A DNA stretch of 64,000 bases from Streptomyces sp. QL37 (GTDB taxonomy: Bacteria > Actinomycetota > Actinomycetes > Streptomycetales > Streptomycetaceae). The stretch's first letter is position 1. Each line of letters starts with the position of its first letter. The DNA lies in NCBI RefSeq assembly GCF_002941025.1, contig NZ_PTJS01000001.1, positions 1,798,001 through 1,862,000 on the forward strand. Reading direction: 5' to 3'. The position numbers were made by a program, and so were the translations under genes. A model generated the notes under the pieces. That model was given only the letters and a program-made list of their open reading frames with translations, did not search any database and was not told the DNA's origin. Positions 53,868 to 62,587 of this stretch are shown here, piece after piece.

Positions 53868-54027
53868 TGTCTCTCCCCGGTCGGAGGGTGGAATTCGGGC
53901 ATGCGGAATCGCGCGAGGCCTGCGGGGGCACACGGAGGCGTGCGGGCGTGAGGACATACAGGCGGAAGGGGAATCACGCAGGGATGCGGACCGCCGGTAA
54001 TTCAGCTGGGGGTTGTCGGTTTCCCGG

Positions 54028-54135
54028 TCAGGGACGACAACAGGAGCGCCGGGCGAATTCGCTCGACGGCGCGGCCGGGCGGCAGGAGCGTGCCACTGCG
54101 GGCGCGTTCTCTGAATTCCGCTGTCGGCTGTTCAT
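54028..54135 (-). CDS. possible 35-residue leader peptide ending in a Cys pair
   Basis: ATG 54135, preceded by a GGGAAG-type site, opens a frame ending ...FARRSCCRP and stop, 160 bp before the flavin reductase start and on the same strand. It has no other family resemblance. A Cys-Cys pair just before the stop, in front of a sulfur-acquisition operon, recalls cysteine-responsive leader peptides of actinobacteria. Apart from this, the 343-bp spacer 53868-54210 shows no gene. Low confidence that it is translated. Confidence 0.3.
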   Translation of the reverse strand: MNSRQRNSENAPAVARSCRPAAPSSEFARRSCCRP

Positions 54136-54210
54136 GAATCCATCTTCCCGTTCGGGGTACGGCCGGGTCAACAATGCAACGTTCTGAATTAAAGCGGGTA
54201 TCGGCCGGGT

Positions 54211-55464
54211 TCAGGACACCGCGGGCAGCGCGGGCCAGGAACCCAGCGGGTCGTCGTACAGGGCGCCCAGGGCCACCGCGCCGCCCGCCGTGGCGAGCAC
54301 CGATCCGGTGAAGCTGCTGGGCACCACGGCCCGTTCGGGGTCGTCGCAGACCGAGGAGCGCGCCCCCACCTCCTCACGGAGGTCGGCGAGGCATTCCGGC
54401 AGCCGGCCCGCCCCGGGCTCCACGACCACCAGGCACTCCGGGTCGAACATGTCCAGGAGCAGCGCGGCGGCCCTGCCCACCAGCCGGGCACGGCGGCGGA
54501 ACAGCGCCACGGCCCGCGGTTCCCCGGCCATGGCGTGGTCCAGAAGCTCCTGGAAGGTGCTGACGTAGAGGCTCTGTGCGGCCGCTCGGCGGATCATGGC
54601 CCGTTCGGACACCTCGGACTGCAGGCACCCGGTACGCCCGCAGCTACAGGGTTCCGCGTCGCCCGATCCGCCCGATCCCAGGGGGAGATGGGCCACGCTG
54701 CCGGCGCCTGACCGCGGCCCCCGGTGCAGTTCACCGGAGGTGGCGAAGGCACCGTCGACGACCGCGCCGATGAAGAGCAGCACGGTGCTGCGCCGGGTCG
54801 AGACCTCACCGAACATCTGCTCCGCACGCGCCAACGCCCGCGAGTGGCTGTCCACATGGACGGGGAGACCGGTGGCGGCGGACAGGATCTCGCGTACCGG
54901 GACGGCGCGCCAGCCGAGATGCGGATGCTCCACCACGACTCCGGCGGCGGGGTCCACCCGGTGCCCGGTGGCGAAGCCGAGCGCGAGCACCTGCCGGCCG
55001 GCAGCGTGAGCCGCCGTCAGCAGCGGCAGCCTGGCGGCCAGGCCGTCGAGGATCCGGCGCGGGTCGGTGTCGAGGTGCGGTCTGCGGTCCTCGGCCACGA
55101 CCCGGCCACGCAGGTCCATCAGGGAGACCGTCGAGTGGGCGACGGCGATGTGGGCCCCGGCCACCAGGAAGCGGGAGGTGTCGATCTCCAGGGGCACATG
55201 AGGGCGCCCGAGTCCGCGCGGTCCGGTCGTCTCGGCGCTCTCCCGGACCAGGCCGCGGGAGAGGAGCTGCGCCACGTGGCCGGTCACCGAGGCGGGCGAG
55301 AGGCCGGTGAGCCGGGCGACGGTGGAGCGGGCCACCGGGCCGTGGTCGAGGATCGCGCCCAGCACGGAGCCCGTGCCGGAGGCACGGCGGGCGTGTCCGG
55401 AGGAGGGAATCTCGGAGCGGCGCGGTGGCCGGGAGCGGCGGGCGGGCGCAGGCAGACGTGTCAC
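54211..55464 (-). CDS. ROK-family transcriptional regulator
   Basis: 417 residues. N-terminal winged helix (VLGAILDHGPVARSTVARLT, LSPASVTGHVAQLLSRGL), then the ROK sugar-kinase-like domain. GHRVDPAAGVVVEHPHLGWR is typical and the zinc motif appears as CSCGRTGCLQSEVS. It lacks adjoining sugar genes, so the target is unknown. GTG 55464 with GGAAGA nearby. Confidence 0.85.
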   Translation of the reverse strand: MTRLPAPARRSRPPRRSEIPSSGHARRASGTGSVLGAILDHGPVARSTVARLTGLSPASVTGHVAQLLSRGLVRESAETTGPRGLGRPHVPLEIDTSRFLVAGAHIAVAHSTVSLMDLRGRVVAEDRRPHLDTDPRRILDGLAARLPLLTAAHAAGRQVLALGFATGHRVDPAAGVVVEHPHLGWRAVPVREILSAATGLPVHVDSHSRALARAEQMFGEVSTRRSTVLLFIGAVVDGAFATSGELHRGPRSGAGSVAHLPLGSGGSGDAEPCSCGRTGCLQSEVSERAMIRRAAAQSLYVSTFQELLDHAMAGEPRAVALFRRRARLVGRAAALLLDMFDPECLVVVEPGAGRLPECLADLREEVGARSSVCDDPERAVVPSSFTGSVLATAGGAVALGALYDDPLGSWPALPAVS

Positions 55465-55740
55465 AGGTCTTCCAGGTCCTCGGTGGCAGCGGGCATGGAG
55501 GTGAGTGCCCCGGAACGGGGGCCTCCTGGCGGAACCCGGCGGCATCGTGCAGGCCGGCGTCCCGCTCAGCCGACGCATGGCCGGGAGGGGGCGGATCCTC
55601 CGGCGGGCGCGCGGACTACGGGGTGTTCAGCCCCGGTGACACGCCGCGGAGCACACACGCTTCAGGTCGACGTGACCTCGCGTCGTCAGGTGTGCGGATC
55701 GCTGCATGTCACGCAACGTATCCGCAACGCCGCGAGCCGG

Positions 55741-55806
55741 TCAAACACCTGACCGCATGGTGGACTCCCGCACCACGAAGTGGGACACGGGGAGACGTGC
55801 GCCCGT
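55741..55806 (-). pseudogene. possible C-terminal remnant of a LacI-type regulator
   Basis: Minus strand 55806-55741 reads ARLPVSHFVVRESTMRSGV and stop, which resembles the end of LacI-family repressors (PTHLVVRESTA-like). Nothing further upstream in the same frame is convincing. Otherwise the 476-bp stretch 55465-55940 shows no gene. Confidence 0.3.
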
Positions 55807-55940
55807 CATGGTCCGCGCGGGAGTCCCAACTGACCGCCGCGAGCGGCGGGATGACGCCCGGAATTAACCTCCGGTCTCTTGTCACGACCGTTCTACGCGC
55901 ATAGTTTTTGGCCCTCACTACACACTTGGGGGCAGTTCCC

Positions 55941-58355
55941 GTGCACATAGCCAGACCCGGCTCCGCCCTGCTGGCCGCCGCCGTCGCCGTGACCCTCTCG
56001 GTGACCGCGCTGCCCGCCGCCTTCGCCGCACCGTCGTCCTCGGCCGTCATCTCCGAGGTGTACGGCGGCGGGGGCAACTCCGGCGCGACGCTCACCCGTG
56101 ACTACATCGAGCTGGCCAACGCCGGCGGGACCTCCTTCGCGCTGTCCGGCTTCAGCGTCCAGTACCTCCCGGGGACCCCCTCCGCCGGATCGCTGTGGCA
56201 GGTCTCCGCACTGTCCGGCGCCGTCGCGCCCGGCGGCCGCTACCTCGTCGCGCAGGCCACGGGTACCGGCGGCACGGTGGCCCTGCCCGCCCCCGACGCC
56301 GCCGGCACGGTCGCGATGTCCGCCGCCAGCGGCACCGTCGCGCTCGTCTCCGGCACCACCCCGCTGACGTGCAGGACCGCGGCGGACTGCGCGGCCGACA
56401 CCCGGATCGTGGATCTCGTCGGCTACGGCTCCGCGGTCGTGCGCGAGGGCGGCGGCCCGGCGGCGGGCGCCTCCGCGACCGCCTCGGTGGCGCGCGGCAC
56501 GTCCCTGGCGGACACGGACGACAACGCGGCCGACCTGACCGCCGGAGCCCCGACGCCGGTCAACGCCGCCGGCGAGACCTCCGGGGGTTCCGGACCGGGC
56601 GAGCCCGGCGGGCCTACCGAGCCCGGCACGGTGCGGGTGCACGACATCCAGGGCACGACCCGCCTCTCCCCGCTCGCCGGGCAGCCGGTCTCCGGCGTCC
56701 CCGGCGTCGTCACCGGCGTACGGACCACGGGTTCCCGCGGCTTCTGGATCCAGGACACGGCACCCGACGACGACTCCCGTACGAGCGAAGGCCTGTTCGT
56801 CTACACCGGGTCCACCGCCCCCGCCGTCGCCGTCGGCGACTCGGTGCTGGTCAGCGGCAAGGTCGCCGAGTACTACCCGGCCACCGGCGCCCAGTCGCTC
56901 ACCCAGATCACCGCCCCGCTGACCACGGTCCTGTCCTCGGGCAACCCGCTTCCGGAGGCGGTCGTCCTCGACGCCTCCTCGGTGCCGGACGGCTATGTGC
57001 CTACAGCCGGCGGCGGTTCGATCGAGGCGCTCGCCCTCGCCCCGGAGACGTACGCCCTGGATCTGTACGAGTCCCTGGAGGGCGCCCGCGTCACGATGGC
57101 CGACACCCGGGTGACGGGCGCGACGACCGCGTACGACGAGGTCTGGGTGACGGTGAAGCCGCGGGAGAACCCCACCCGGCGCGGCGGCACGCTGTACGCC
57201 TCGTACGAGGACCAGAACACCGGCCGCCTCAAGGTGATGTCGCTGGACGCGGAGCGGCCCGTCCCGGTCGCCGACGTGGGCGACGTGCTGTCCGGCTCCA
57301 CCACGGGCGTCGTCGACTACGCGTCGTACGGCGGCTACAACGTGCAGGCCACCGAGCTGGGCGCGCTGAAGGACAACGGCCTGAAGCGCGAGGTGACGCG
57401 CAAGCAGAAGCGCACGGAGGTCGCCGTCGCCACGTACAACGTGGAGAACCTCGACGCGGCCGACGAGCAGGCCAAGTTCGACACGCTCGCCCGGGGCGTG
57501 GCGGTCAGCCTCTCGTCCCCGGACATCGTGTCGCTGGAGGAGATCCAGGACGACAACGGTGCGGTGGACGACGGCACCGTGGGCTCCGAGGCGACTCTGA
57601 AGCGCTTCACGGACGCGATCGTCGCGGCGGGCGGCCCCCGCTACGCGTGGCGCTACGTCGCGCCCGCCGACGGCCAGGACGGCGGCGAGCCCGGCGGCAA
57701 CATCCGTAACGTCTTTCTCTTCAACCCCGGCCGGGTCGATTTCGTGGACCGACCGGGCGGCGACGCGACCACGGCGGTGAAGGCGGTGAAGACCAGGAAG
57801 GGCGCCACGCTCTCCGTCTCGCCCGGCCGGATCAATCCCACGAGCACGGCCTGGGACAGCAGCCGGAAGCCGCTGGTGGGCGAGTTCCGCTTCCGTGGCG
57901 AGCCGGTCTTCGTCATCGCCAACCACTTCGCGTCGAAGGGCGGCGACCAGTCCCTGCACGGCCGCTACCAGGAGCCGGTGCGCAGCTCGGAGACGCAGCG
58001 CGTGCGGCAGGCGACGGAGGTCAACACCTTCGTCACCTCGCTGCTGAAGGCGGACAGGTCGGCGAGGGTCGTCACGCTCGGCGACCTGAACGACTTCGCC
58101 TTCTCCCCCACGATGAAGGCGCTGACCAGTGGCAGGGTGCTCCAGCCGCTCATCACGACGCTGCCCGCGGGCGAGCGGTACAGCTACGTCTACGACGGCA
58201 ACTCGCAGACGCTGGACCACATCCTGACCAGCCCCGCGATCCGCCGCTTCGACTACGACGTGGTGCACATCAACGCGGAGTTCGCCGACCAGGCCAGCGA
58301 CCACGACCCGCAGATCGTGCGGATCGACGTGAAGGGCCGGGGCCACCGGCGCTGA
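55941..58355 (+). CDS. secreted lamin-tail / endonuclease-exonuclease-phosphatase nuclease
   Basis: 804 residues. GTG 55941 (GGGGGC before it), Sec signal with ALPAAFAAPS cleavage. Residues ~30-170: lamin-tail-type domain (SSAVISEVYGGGGNSGATLT, RDYIELANAG). A Gly/Pro linker leads to an OB-like region (VTGVRTTGSRGFWIQDTAPD) and the EEP catalytic domain from ~490: VAVATYNVENLDAADEQAKF, SPDIVSLEEIQDDNG (Glu), VTLGDLNDFAFSPTM (Asp/Asn) and QASDHDPQIVRI (His). It is an extracellular DNase or nuclease, for phosphate scavenging or remodelling of extracellular DNA. Confidence 0.9.
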   Translation: MHIARPGSALLAAAVAVTLSVTALPAAFAAPSSSAVISEVYGGGGNSGATLTRDYIELANAGGTSFALSGFSVQYLPGTPSAGSLWQVSALSGAVAPGGRYLVAQATGTGGTVALPAPDAAGTVAMSAASGTVALVSGTTPLTCRTAADCAADTRIVDLVGYGSAVVREGGGPAAGASATASVARGTSLADTDDNAADLTAGAPTPVNAAGETSGGSGPGEPGGPTEPGTVRVHDIQGTTRLSPLAGQPVSGVPGVVTGVRTTGSRGFWIQDTAPDDDSRTSEGLFVYTGSTAPAVAVGDSVLVSGKVAEYYPATGAQSLTQITAPLTTVLSSGNPLPEAVVLDASSVPDGYVPTAGGGSIEALALAPETYALDLYESLEGARVTMADTRVTGATTAYDEVWVTVKPRENPTRRGGTLYASYEDQNTGRLKVMSLDAERPVPVADVGDVLSGSTTGVVDYASYGGYNVQATELGALKDNGLKREVTRKQKRTEVAVATYNVENLDAADEQAKFDTLARGVAVSLSSPDIVSLEEIQDDNGAVDDGTVGSEATLKRFTDAIVAAGGPRYAWRYVAPADGQDGGEPGGNIRNVFLFNPGRVDFVDRPGGDATTAVKAVKTRKGATLSVSPGRINPTSTAWDSSRKPLVGEFRFRGEPVFVIANHFASKGGDQSLHGRYQEPVRSSETQRVRQATEVNTFVTSLLKADRSARVVTLGDLNDFAFSPTMKALTSGRVLQPLITTLPAGERYSYVYDGNSQTLDHILTSPAIRRFDYDVVHINAEFADQASDHDPQIVRIDVKGRGHRR

Positions 58356-58362
58356 CCCACCG

Positions 58363-58389
58363 GGTGGCGGCCCCGTGCGGGCCGCCACC
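58363..58389. terminator. bidirectional terminator
   Basis: GGTGGCGGCCC and its complement (11-bp stem, 5-nt loop) lie between the convergent nuclease and hydrolase genes. Confidence 0.7.
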
Positions 58390-58397
58390 ACAGGGCC

Positions 58398-59351
58398 TCA
58401 CCGCGAGGCGTACGAACCCGGCTCCGGAGGGGGTGCGGGTGCGGATTCCGCCGCTACGGCCTCGTCGGCCCGCGCCTGGTGCGGGAGCCGGGCCATGGCC
58501 GGTCCGAGCGGCTGGTCCGTGAAGAAGCGGGTCACGAGGGCGGCGACCTCGTCCGACCGCTCCAGCACGACCCAGTGGTCGGATTCGGGGAGGGTGAGGA
58601 AGTGGCTCCCCTCGATGGTCGCGGCGAACTCCCTCTGGAGCTCCGGCGAGGTGACCGTGTCGTGCTCCCCGGCGAAGACCAGGGCCGGTACGCCCGAAAG
58701 TCCGCCGGAGAAGTCCGGCCGGTCGCCCAGCGCCCGCCGCAACGAGTCGGCGGCGTGCTCCGAGTGGGCGAGCGCGTGCAGGAAGGAGCGCCGCACATAG
58801 CGCCGCGCGAGCTCCCTCCGGTGCACGGGGCGGTCCGGGTCCAGGCACATCAGCCCGTCGGCGGCCAGCGCCGCGAAGCCCTCCGCGTCCCCCTCGGCCA
58901 GGGTCTGCGTCGCCCGCTGCCAGTACGCCCGCCGGTCCTCATCGATGTGGGTGGGGACTCCGCCGAGGACCAGCCGGGCGACGCGGCCCGGGTCGTGCCG
59001 TGCGCAGCCGAAGGCGATGGCGGCGCCGTAGGAGAAGCCGAAGAGGTTGATCCGGGAAACGCCCAGGTCGTCGATGATCCCGGTGACCGCGGCGCGCAGG
59101 ACCGGGGCGCTGGGACCGGGCGGCAGGGGGTCGGCGGAGCCCATGCCCGGCAGGTCGGCCGTCACCACGTCGGCCACCGGGCCCAGATGCTCGTCCATCT
59201 GCGGCCAGCCGAACATGCCCTGGAGCGCCCCGCCGATGACGAGGACCGGTTCGGTGACATGGGCTCCCTCCGCGGCCGGATCACGGGGCAGGAGACGATA
59301 GCCGTAGCGCAGTCCGTCCACGGTGAGGGACCGGATGATCTCCTCGGGCAT
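58398..59351 (-). CDS. alpha/beta hydrolase of the ACP-ketosynthase operon
   Basis: 317 residues. PVLVIGGALQGMFGWPQMDE, VVTADLPGMGSADPLPP, INLFGFSYGAAIAFGCARHD (nucleophile Ser in GFSYG) and LPESDHWVVLERSDE (His) fit an acyl-ester or thioester hydrolase. ATG 59351, with GAGG six bases before it, 18 bp after the ketosynthase stop. It may release the product from the ACP. Confidence 0.82.
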   Translation of the reverse strand: MPEEIIRSLTVDGLRYGYRLLPRDPAAEGAHVTEPVLVIGGALQGMFGWPQMDEHLGPVADVVTADLPGMGSADPLPPGPSAPVLRAAVTGIIDDLGVSRINLFGFSYGAAIAFGCARHDPGRVARLVLGGVPTHIDEDRRAYWQRATQTLAEGDAEGFAALAADGLMCLDPDRPVHRRELARRYVRRSFLHALAHSEHAADSLRRALGDRPDFSGGLSGVPALVFAGEHDTVTSPELQREFAATIEGSHFLTLPESDHWVVLERSDEVAALVTRFFTDQPLGPAMARLPHQARADEAVAAESAPAPPPEPGSYASR

Positions 59352-59369
59352 GGTGGTCCTCACTTCCCG

Positions 59370-60644
59370 TCAGGCCCTGGTGAGCACGAGCGCCGCGTTG
59401 TGGCCGCCGAAGCCGAGCGAGGTCTTGACGGCGCAGTCGAACGCGGCGCGCCGGGCCTCCTTGCTCACCACCTCGACGGGGATCGCCGGGTCGGGGGCGT
59501 CGAGGTTGCCGGTCGGCGGGACGAGCTGGCGCTGGAGCGCCAGGACGGTCAGCGCGGTCTCGATGCCTCCCGCGGCGCCCAGGGTGTGCCCGGTCATGGC
59601 CTTCGTCGAGGTGACGAGCGGATGGTCGCCGAGGACGCGGCGCAGCATGGTCGCCTCGATGAGGTCGTTGGCGACCGTCGACGTCCCGTGGGCGTTGACA
59701 TGGCCGACGTCGAGGGCGTCGATGCCCGCGTCGGCGAGGGCCGTCCGCAGGGCCCGCTCGATGCCGAGGCCGTCGGGGTCGGGGGCGACGGCGGAGTGGG
59801 CGTCGCTGGAGGCCCCGTAGCCGGCGACATGCGCTCGGACGGTGGCGCCCCGGGCCCGGGCGTGCTCCGGGTGCTCCATGACGAGGAGGCCGGCGCCCTC
59901 GCCGACGACGAAGCCGTCGCGGTGCGTGTCGAAGGGGCGGCAGGCGGCCTGGGGGTCGTCCCGGCGGGTGGAGACGGCCCGCATCTGGCAGGCACTGGCG
60001 ATCAGGAGCCGGGAACGGACCGATTCGGCTCCGCCCGCGACGACGATGTCGCAGGCCCCGGTGCGGAGCATCTGGTGGGCCGTGCCGATGGCCACGGTGC
60101 CCGAGGAGCAGGCCGTGGACACGGCCTGGCTCGGGCCGTGCACACCCAGGTCCATGGCGACGCTGCTGGCGGCGCCGTTGACGACGGTCAGCGGGGCGAG
60201 CTTCGGGGAGACACGGCGCGCGCCGCGCTCGGTGAGGATGGTGTGCTGCTCGTCGTAGAAGGGCAGGCCGCCGTGGGCGGAGCCGATGACGACGGCGACC
60301 CGTCCGCTGTCCCAGACCGAGGGGTCGAGCCCCGCGTCCGCGACGGCCTCACGGGCGGCGACGACGGCGAGCTGCGAGAAGCGGTCCATCAGCCGCTGCG
60401 CGGCCACGCCCAGCGCGGCCCTCGTGTCCAGGGCGTCGACGGTGTACATGAAGTCGCAGGGCAGCCCGTCGAGTTCCGGCAGGTGCGGCACGGAGGGGGC
60501 GGACGCCGTGTCGCACACGCCGCGCCAGGCCTCCTCGGCCCCCACTCCGGCCGCGGTGACCAGGCCGACACCGGTGACGGCTGCGCTGAAGGGCTCGATG
60601 CCCGGCCGGGCGGACCTGCGTGCGAACGGCCCCCGGCCCGTCAC
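59370..60644 (-). CDS. beta-ketoacyl-ACP synthase (KAS I/II type)
   Basis: 424 residues. Catalytic Cys in VSTACSSGTVAIGTAH, His in VNAHGTSTVANDLIEATML, and Lys/His in TSTKAMTGHTLGAAGG; ending SLGFGGHNAALVLTRA. All residues for decarboxylative condensation are present. Its GTG overlaps the ACP stop (GTGA). There is no second KS/chain-length factor, ketoreductase, dehydratase or malonyl transferase nearby, so those steps must come from the primary FAS or elsewhere. Confidence 0.9.
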   Translation of the reverse strand: MTGRGPFARRSARPGIEPFSAAVTGVGLVTAAGVGAEEAWRGVCDTASAPSVPHLPELDGLPCDFMYTVDALDTRAALGVAAQRLMDRFSQLAVVAAREAVADAGLDPSVWDSGRVAVVIGSAHGGLPFYDEQHTILTERGARRVSPKLAPLTVVNGAASSVAMDLGVHGPSQAVSTACSSGTVAIGTAHQMLRTGACDIVVAGGAESVRSRLLIASACQMRAVSTRRDDPQAACRPFDTHRDGFVVGEGAGLLVMEHPEHARARGATVRAHVAGYGASSDAHSAVAPDPDGLGIERALRTALADAGIDALDVGHVNAHGTSTVANDLIEATMLRRVLGDHPLVTSTKAMTGHTLGAAGGIETALTVLALQRQLVPPTGNLDAPDPAIPVEVVSKEARRAAFDCAVKTSLGFGGHNAALVLTRA

Positions 60645-60874
60645 GCGCCGGCCTTGGTGCGCACGGCCGCGACCAGACTTCCCACGGTGTCGCGTGACGA
60701 CAGGACGACGTCCTCCAGATCGATGTCCATCCGGTCCTCGATGAGGAGCCGGAGCTCCTCCAGGGCGAGCGAGTCCAGCCTCAGCTGCCTGAGCGGCACC
60801 TCGGGCCGGATGGCTTCCGGATCGGTTCCGAACCTGGTGACGAGCAAGGCGCTGATCTCTTCCGAGGTGCTCAT
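60641..60874 (-). CDS. acyl carrier protein
   Basis: 77 residues, acidic and helical. The phosphopantetheine Ser is in LRQLRLDSLALEELRLLIED. ATG 60874 with GGAGGAG upstream. First gene of an operon with the ketosynthase and the hydrolase. It differs from housekeeping AcpP (no GADSLD motif), so it is specialised. Confidence 0.88.
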   Translation of the reverse strand: MSTSEEISALLVTRFGTDPEAIRPEVPLRQLRLDSLALEELRLLIEDRMDIDLEDVVLSSRDTVGSLVAAVRTKAGA

Positions 60875-61124
60875 GGGACGCTCCTCCGCTCTCGGTACGC
60901 GGTGACGCCGGCCGCGTGGGGGGTGAGATGGCCATCGGGGACGCCGGCTGCTCGGAGGGACCCTTTATACGCCTCCGCGACCGCCGTTCCCGACGCCGTT
61001 CCCCCGTGAGGAGGGGGGACGGCCAGGTGTGCGATTCCGGCGCGCCGCGGCGGCGGGTGACACGATGGGCACGGCCGTACGGACGTACGGACACGAGGAC
61101 CTGGCGGAGGACGAGGCAGCAGTG

Positions 61125-61565
61125 GTGACGGAGCGGAACGACGGGGCGGTCACGCCCAGCCCGGCCAAGTGGGTGGCGGCACAGGCGGAGTTGTACGAGT
61201 CGTCCGGCGGCACGAAGGGCACCACCCAGCTCGGCGTGGACTGCCTGCTGCTGGACTATGTCGGCCGGCGCAGCGGCGCCGTGCGACGGACGGTGCTGAT
61301 GTACGGCCGGGACGGCGACGACTGGCTGATCGTAGGTTCGAACGGCGGCTCCGACAGCCATCCCCTCTGGTACCTGAACCTGCTGGCCGACCCCGCGGTG
61401 GACGTACGGGTGGGCACGGAACGCTTCCCGGCCCTCGCCGAGACGCTCTCCCCCGAGGAGAAGGAGCGGGTGTGGCCCCATCTGGTGGAGGTCTTCCCCC
61501 GCTACGCCGAGTACCGGGCGAAGACCTCCCGCGACATCCCCGTCGTCCGGCTCCGACGGCGCTGA
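61125..61565 (+). CDS. deazaflavin (F420)-dependent nitroreductase-family protein
   Basis: About 146 residues, split-barrel DUF385/Ddn family. SPAKWVAAQAELYESSGGTK, LLLDYVGRRSGAVRRTVLMY, IVGSNGGSDSHPLWYLNLLA and VDVRVGTERF are its standard blocks. Uses F420H2 to reduce quinones or nitro compounds. The GTG at 61125 is my choice (family members start near TERNDG); 61065 ATG is possible. Divergent from the ACP operon. Confidence 0.85.
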   Translation: MTERNDGAVTPSPAKWVAAQAELYESSGGTKGTTQLGVDCLLLDYVGRRSGAVRRTVLMYGRDGDDWLIVGSNGGSDSHPLWYLNLLADPAVDVRVGTERFPALAETLSPEEKERVWPHLVEVFPRYAEYRAKTSRDIPVVRLRRR

Positions 61566-61641
61566 ACCGCGCGGGACAGGGAAGGGCGGGGCACCCAACG
61601 GGACTGCCCGCGCCGGGCCTTGGGCCGTACACTCCGCGATC

Positions 61642-62373
61642 ATGACATTCGAAACGGTGTACGCCGACGCCCCCGCCCCCGACGGGCCCGCCCTCTTCCC
61701 GACCATGTCCACCATGCGCGCCATGCGCCGCCTCAAGCCGGACGCCGTCCCGGACGAGACGATCGACCAGCTCGTACAGGCGGCCGTCTGGGGGCCGAGC
61801 GGCGGCAACATGCAGTGTTACGAGTACGTGGTGGTCACCGACCGCGCGGTGATGGCCGAGCTGGCCCCGCTCTGGAAGCGGTGCGTGGACGCCTATCTCG
61901 CGACGACCGGCAAGCACGCGCCGAAGGGCATGGACGACGCGGCGTACGGGCGGATGGTCGCGGCGATCGAGCACCAGCGCGACCACTTCGCGGACACCCC
62001 GGCGCTGATCATCCCCTGCTACAAGTTCCCGGAGCCGGAGTTCGACGAGGAGGGTCTGGGGGTCTACGCCGAGTCGCTCGGCCCCGCGGGTCTCGAGCAC
62101 ATGGGGAACACGCAGACGCGTTTCCAGGCGCTCGCGGAGGGCTCCTGCGTCTATCCGGGCGTCCAGAACATCCTGCTCGCCGCTCGGGCGCTGGGGCTCG
62201 CGGCCAATCTCACCATCTGGCATCTGATGCTGGAGGGGGAGTGGAAGAAGGCGCTCGGCATCCCGTCGGACACGCACACCTTCGCCGTCATCCCGGTGGG
62301 GTGGCCCCAGGGCAACTTCGGGCCGGTCCGCCGTCGCCCGGTGGCCGACGTGATCCACCGGAACCGCTGGTAA
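61642..62373 (+). CDS. nitroreductase-family FMN oxidoreductase
   Basis: 243 residues. STMRAMRRLKPDAVPDETID, AAVWGPSGGNMQCYEYVVVT (FMN site), SCVYPGVQNILLAARALGLA and VIPVGWPQGNFGPVRRRPV are nitroreductase landmarks. Substrate unknown. ATG 61642. Confidence 0.87.
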   Translation: MTFETVYADAPAPDGPALFPTMSTMRAMRRLKPDAVPDETIDQLVQAAVWGPSGGNMQCYEYVVVTDRAVMAELAPLWKRCVDAYLATTGKHAPKGMDDAAYGRMVAAIEHQRDHFADTPALIIPCYKFPEPEFDEEGLGVYAESLGPAGLEHMGNTQTRFQALAEGSCVYPGVQNILLAARALGLAANLTIWHLMLEGEWKKALGIPSDTHTFAVIPVGWPQGNFGPVRRRPVADVIHRNRW

Positions 62374-62386
62374 CGACTCCCGCGTG

Positions 62387-62413
62387 CCGTCACCCTCCAC
62401 CGGGGGGTGACGG
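62387..62413 (+). terminator. terminator after the nitroreductase gene
   Basis: CCGTCACCC pairs with GGGTGACGG, extendable over three more pairs to a tiny loop, 14 bp after the stop. Confidence 0.65.
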
Positions 62414-62442
62414 CCGCCGGACGGCACTCCGTCGACACCTCA

Positions 62443-62506
62443 ACTCCATTGGAGTGAACGGGTTTTGGACACACGGAGGCGTCATTGTCATGCCCTGGGC
62501 AGATGG
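62443..62506 (+). promoter_or_regulatory. palindrome and possible promoter of the amidase gene
   Basis: ACTCCATTGGAGT (62443-62455) is a 6-1-6 palindrome. TTGTCA (62484-62489) with a 17-bp spacer to TAGCCT may be the promoter. Confidence 0.4.
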
Positions 62507-62587
62507 ATAGCCTGTGCGGGCTCAGCGGCCCTCGGCCAACCCCCACGGGACCGGCGGCCCCCTCTCCCCCACAGACCTGGAGCAGGT

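Noticed and set aside
53868..53957. Upstream in-frame extension of the flavin reductase (ATG 53957)
   Set aside because: The added 30 residues are Arg/Pro-rich without family similarity, and a good ribosome site lies directly before the TTG at 53867.
59370..60874. ACP and ketosynthase considered as a type II aromatic polyketide cluster
   Set aside because: There is one KS only, with no chain-length factor, ketoreductase, cyclase or aromatase next to it.
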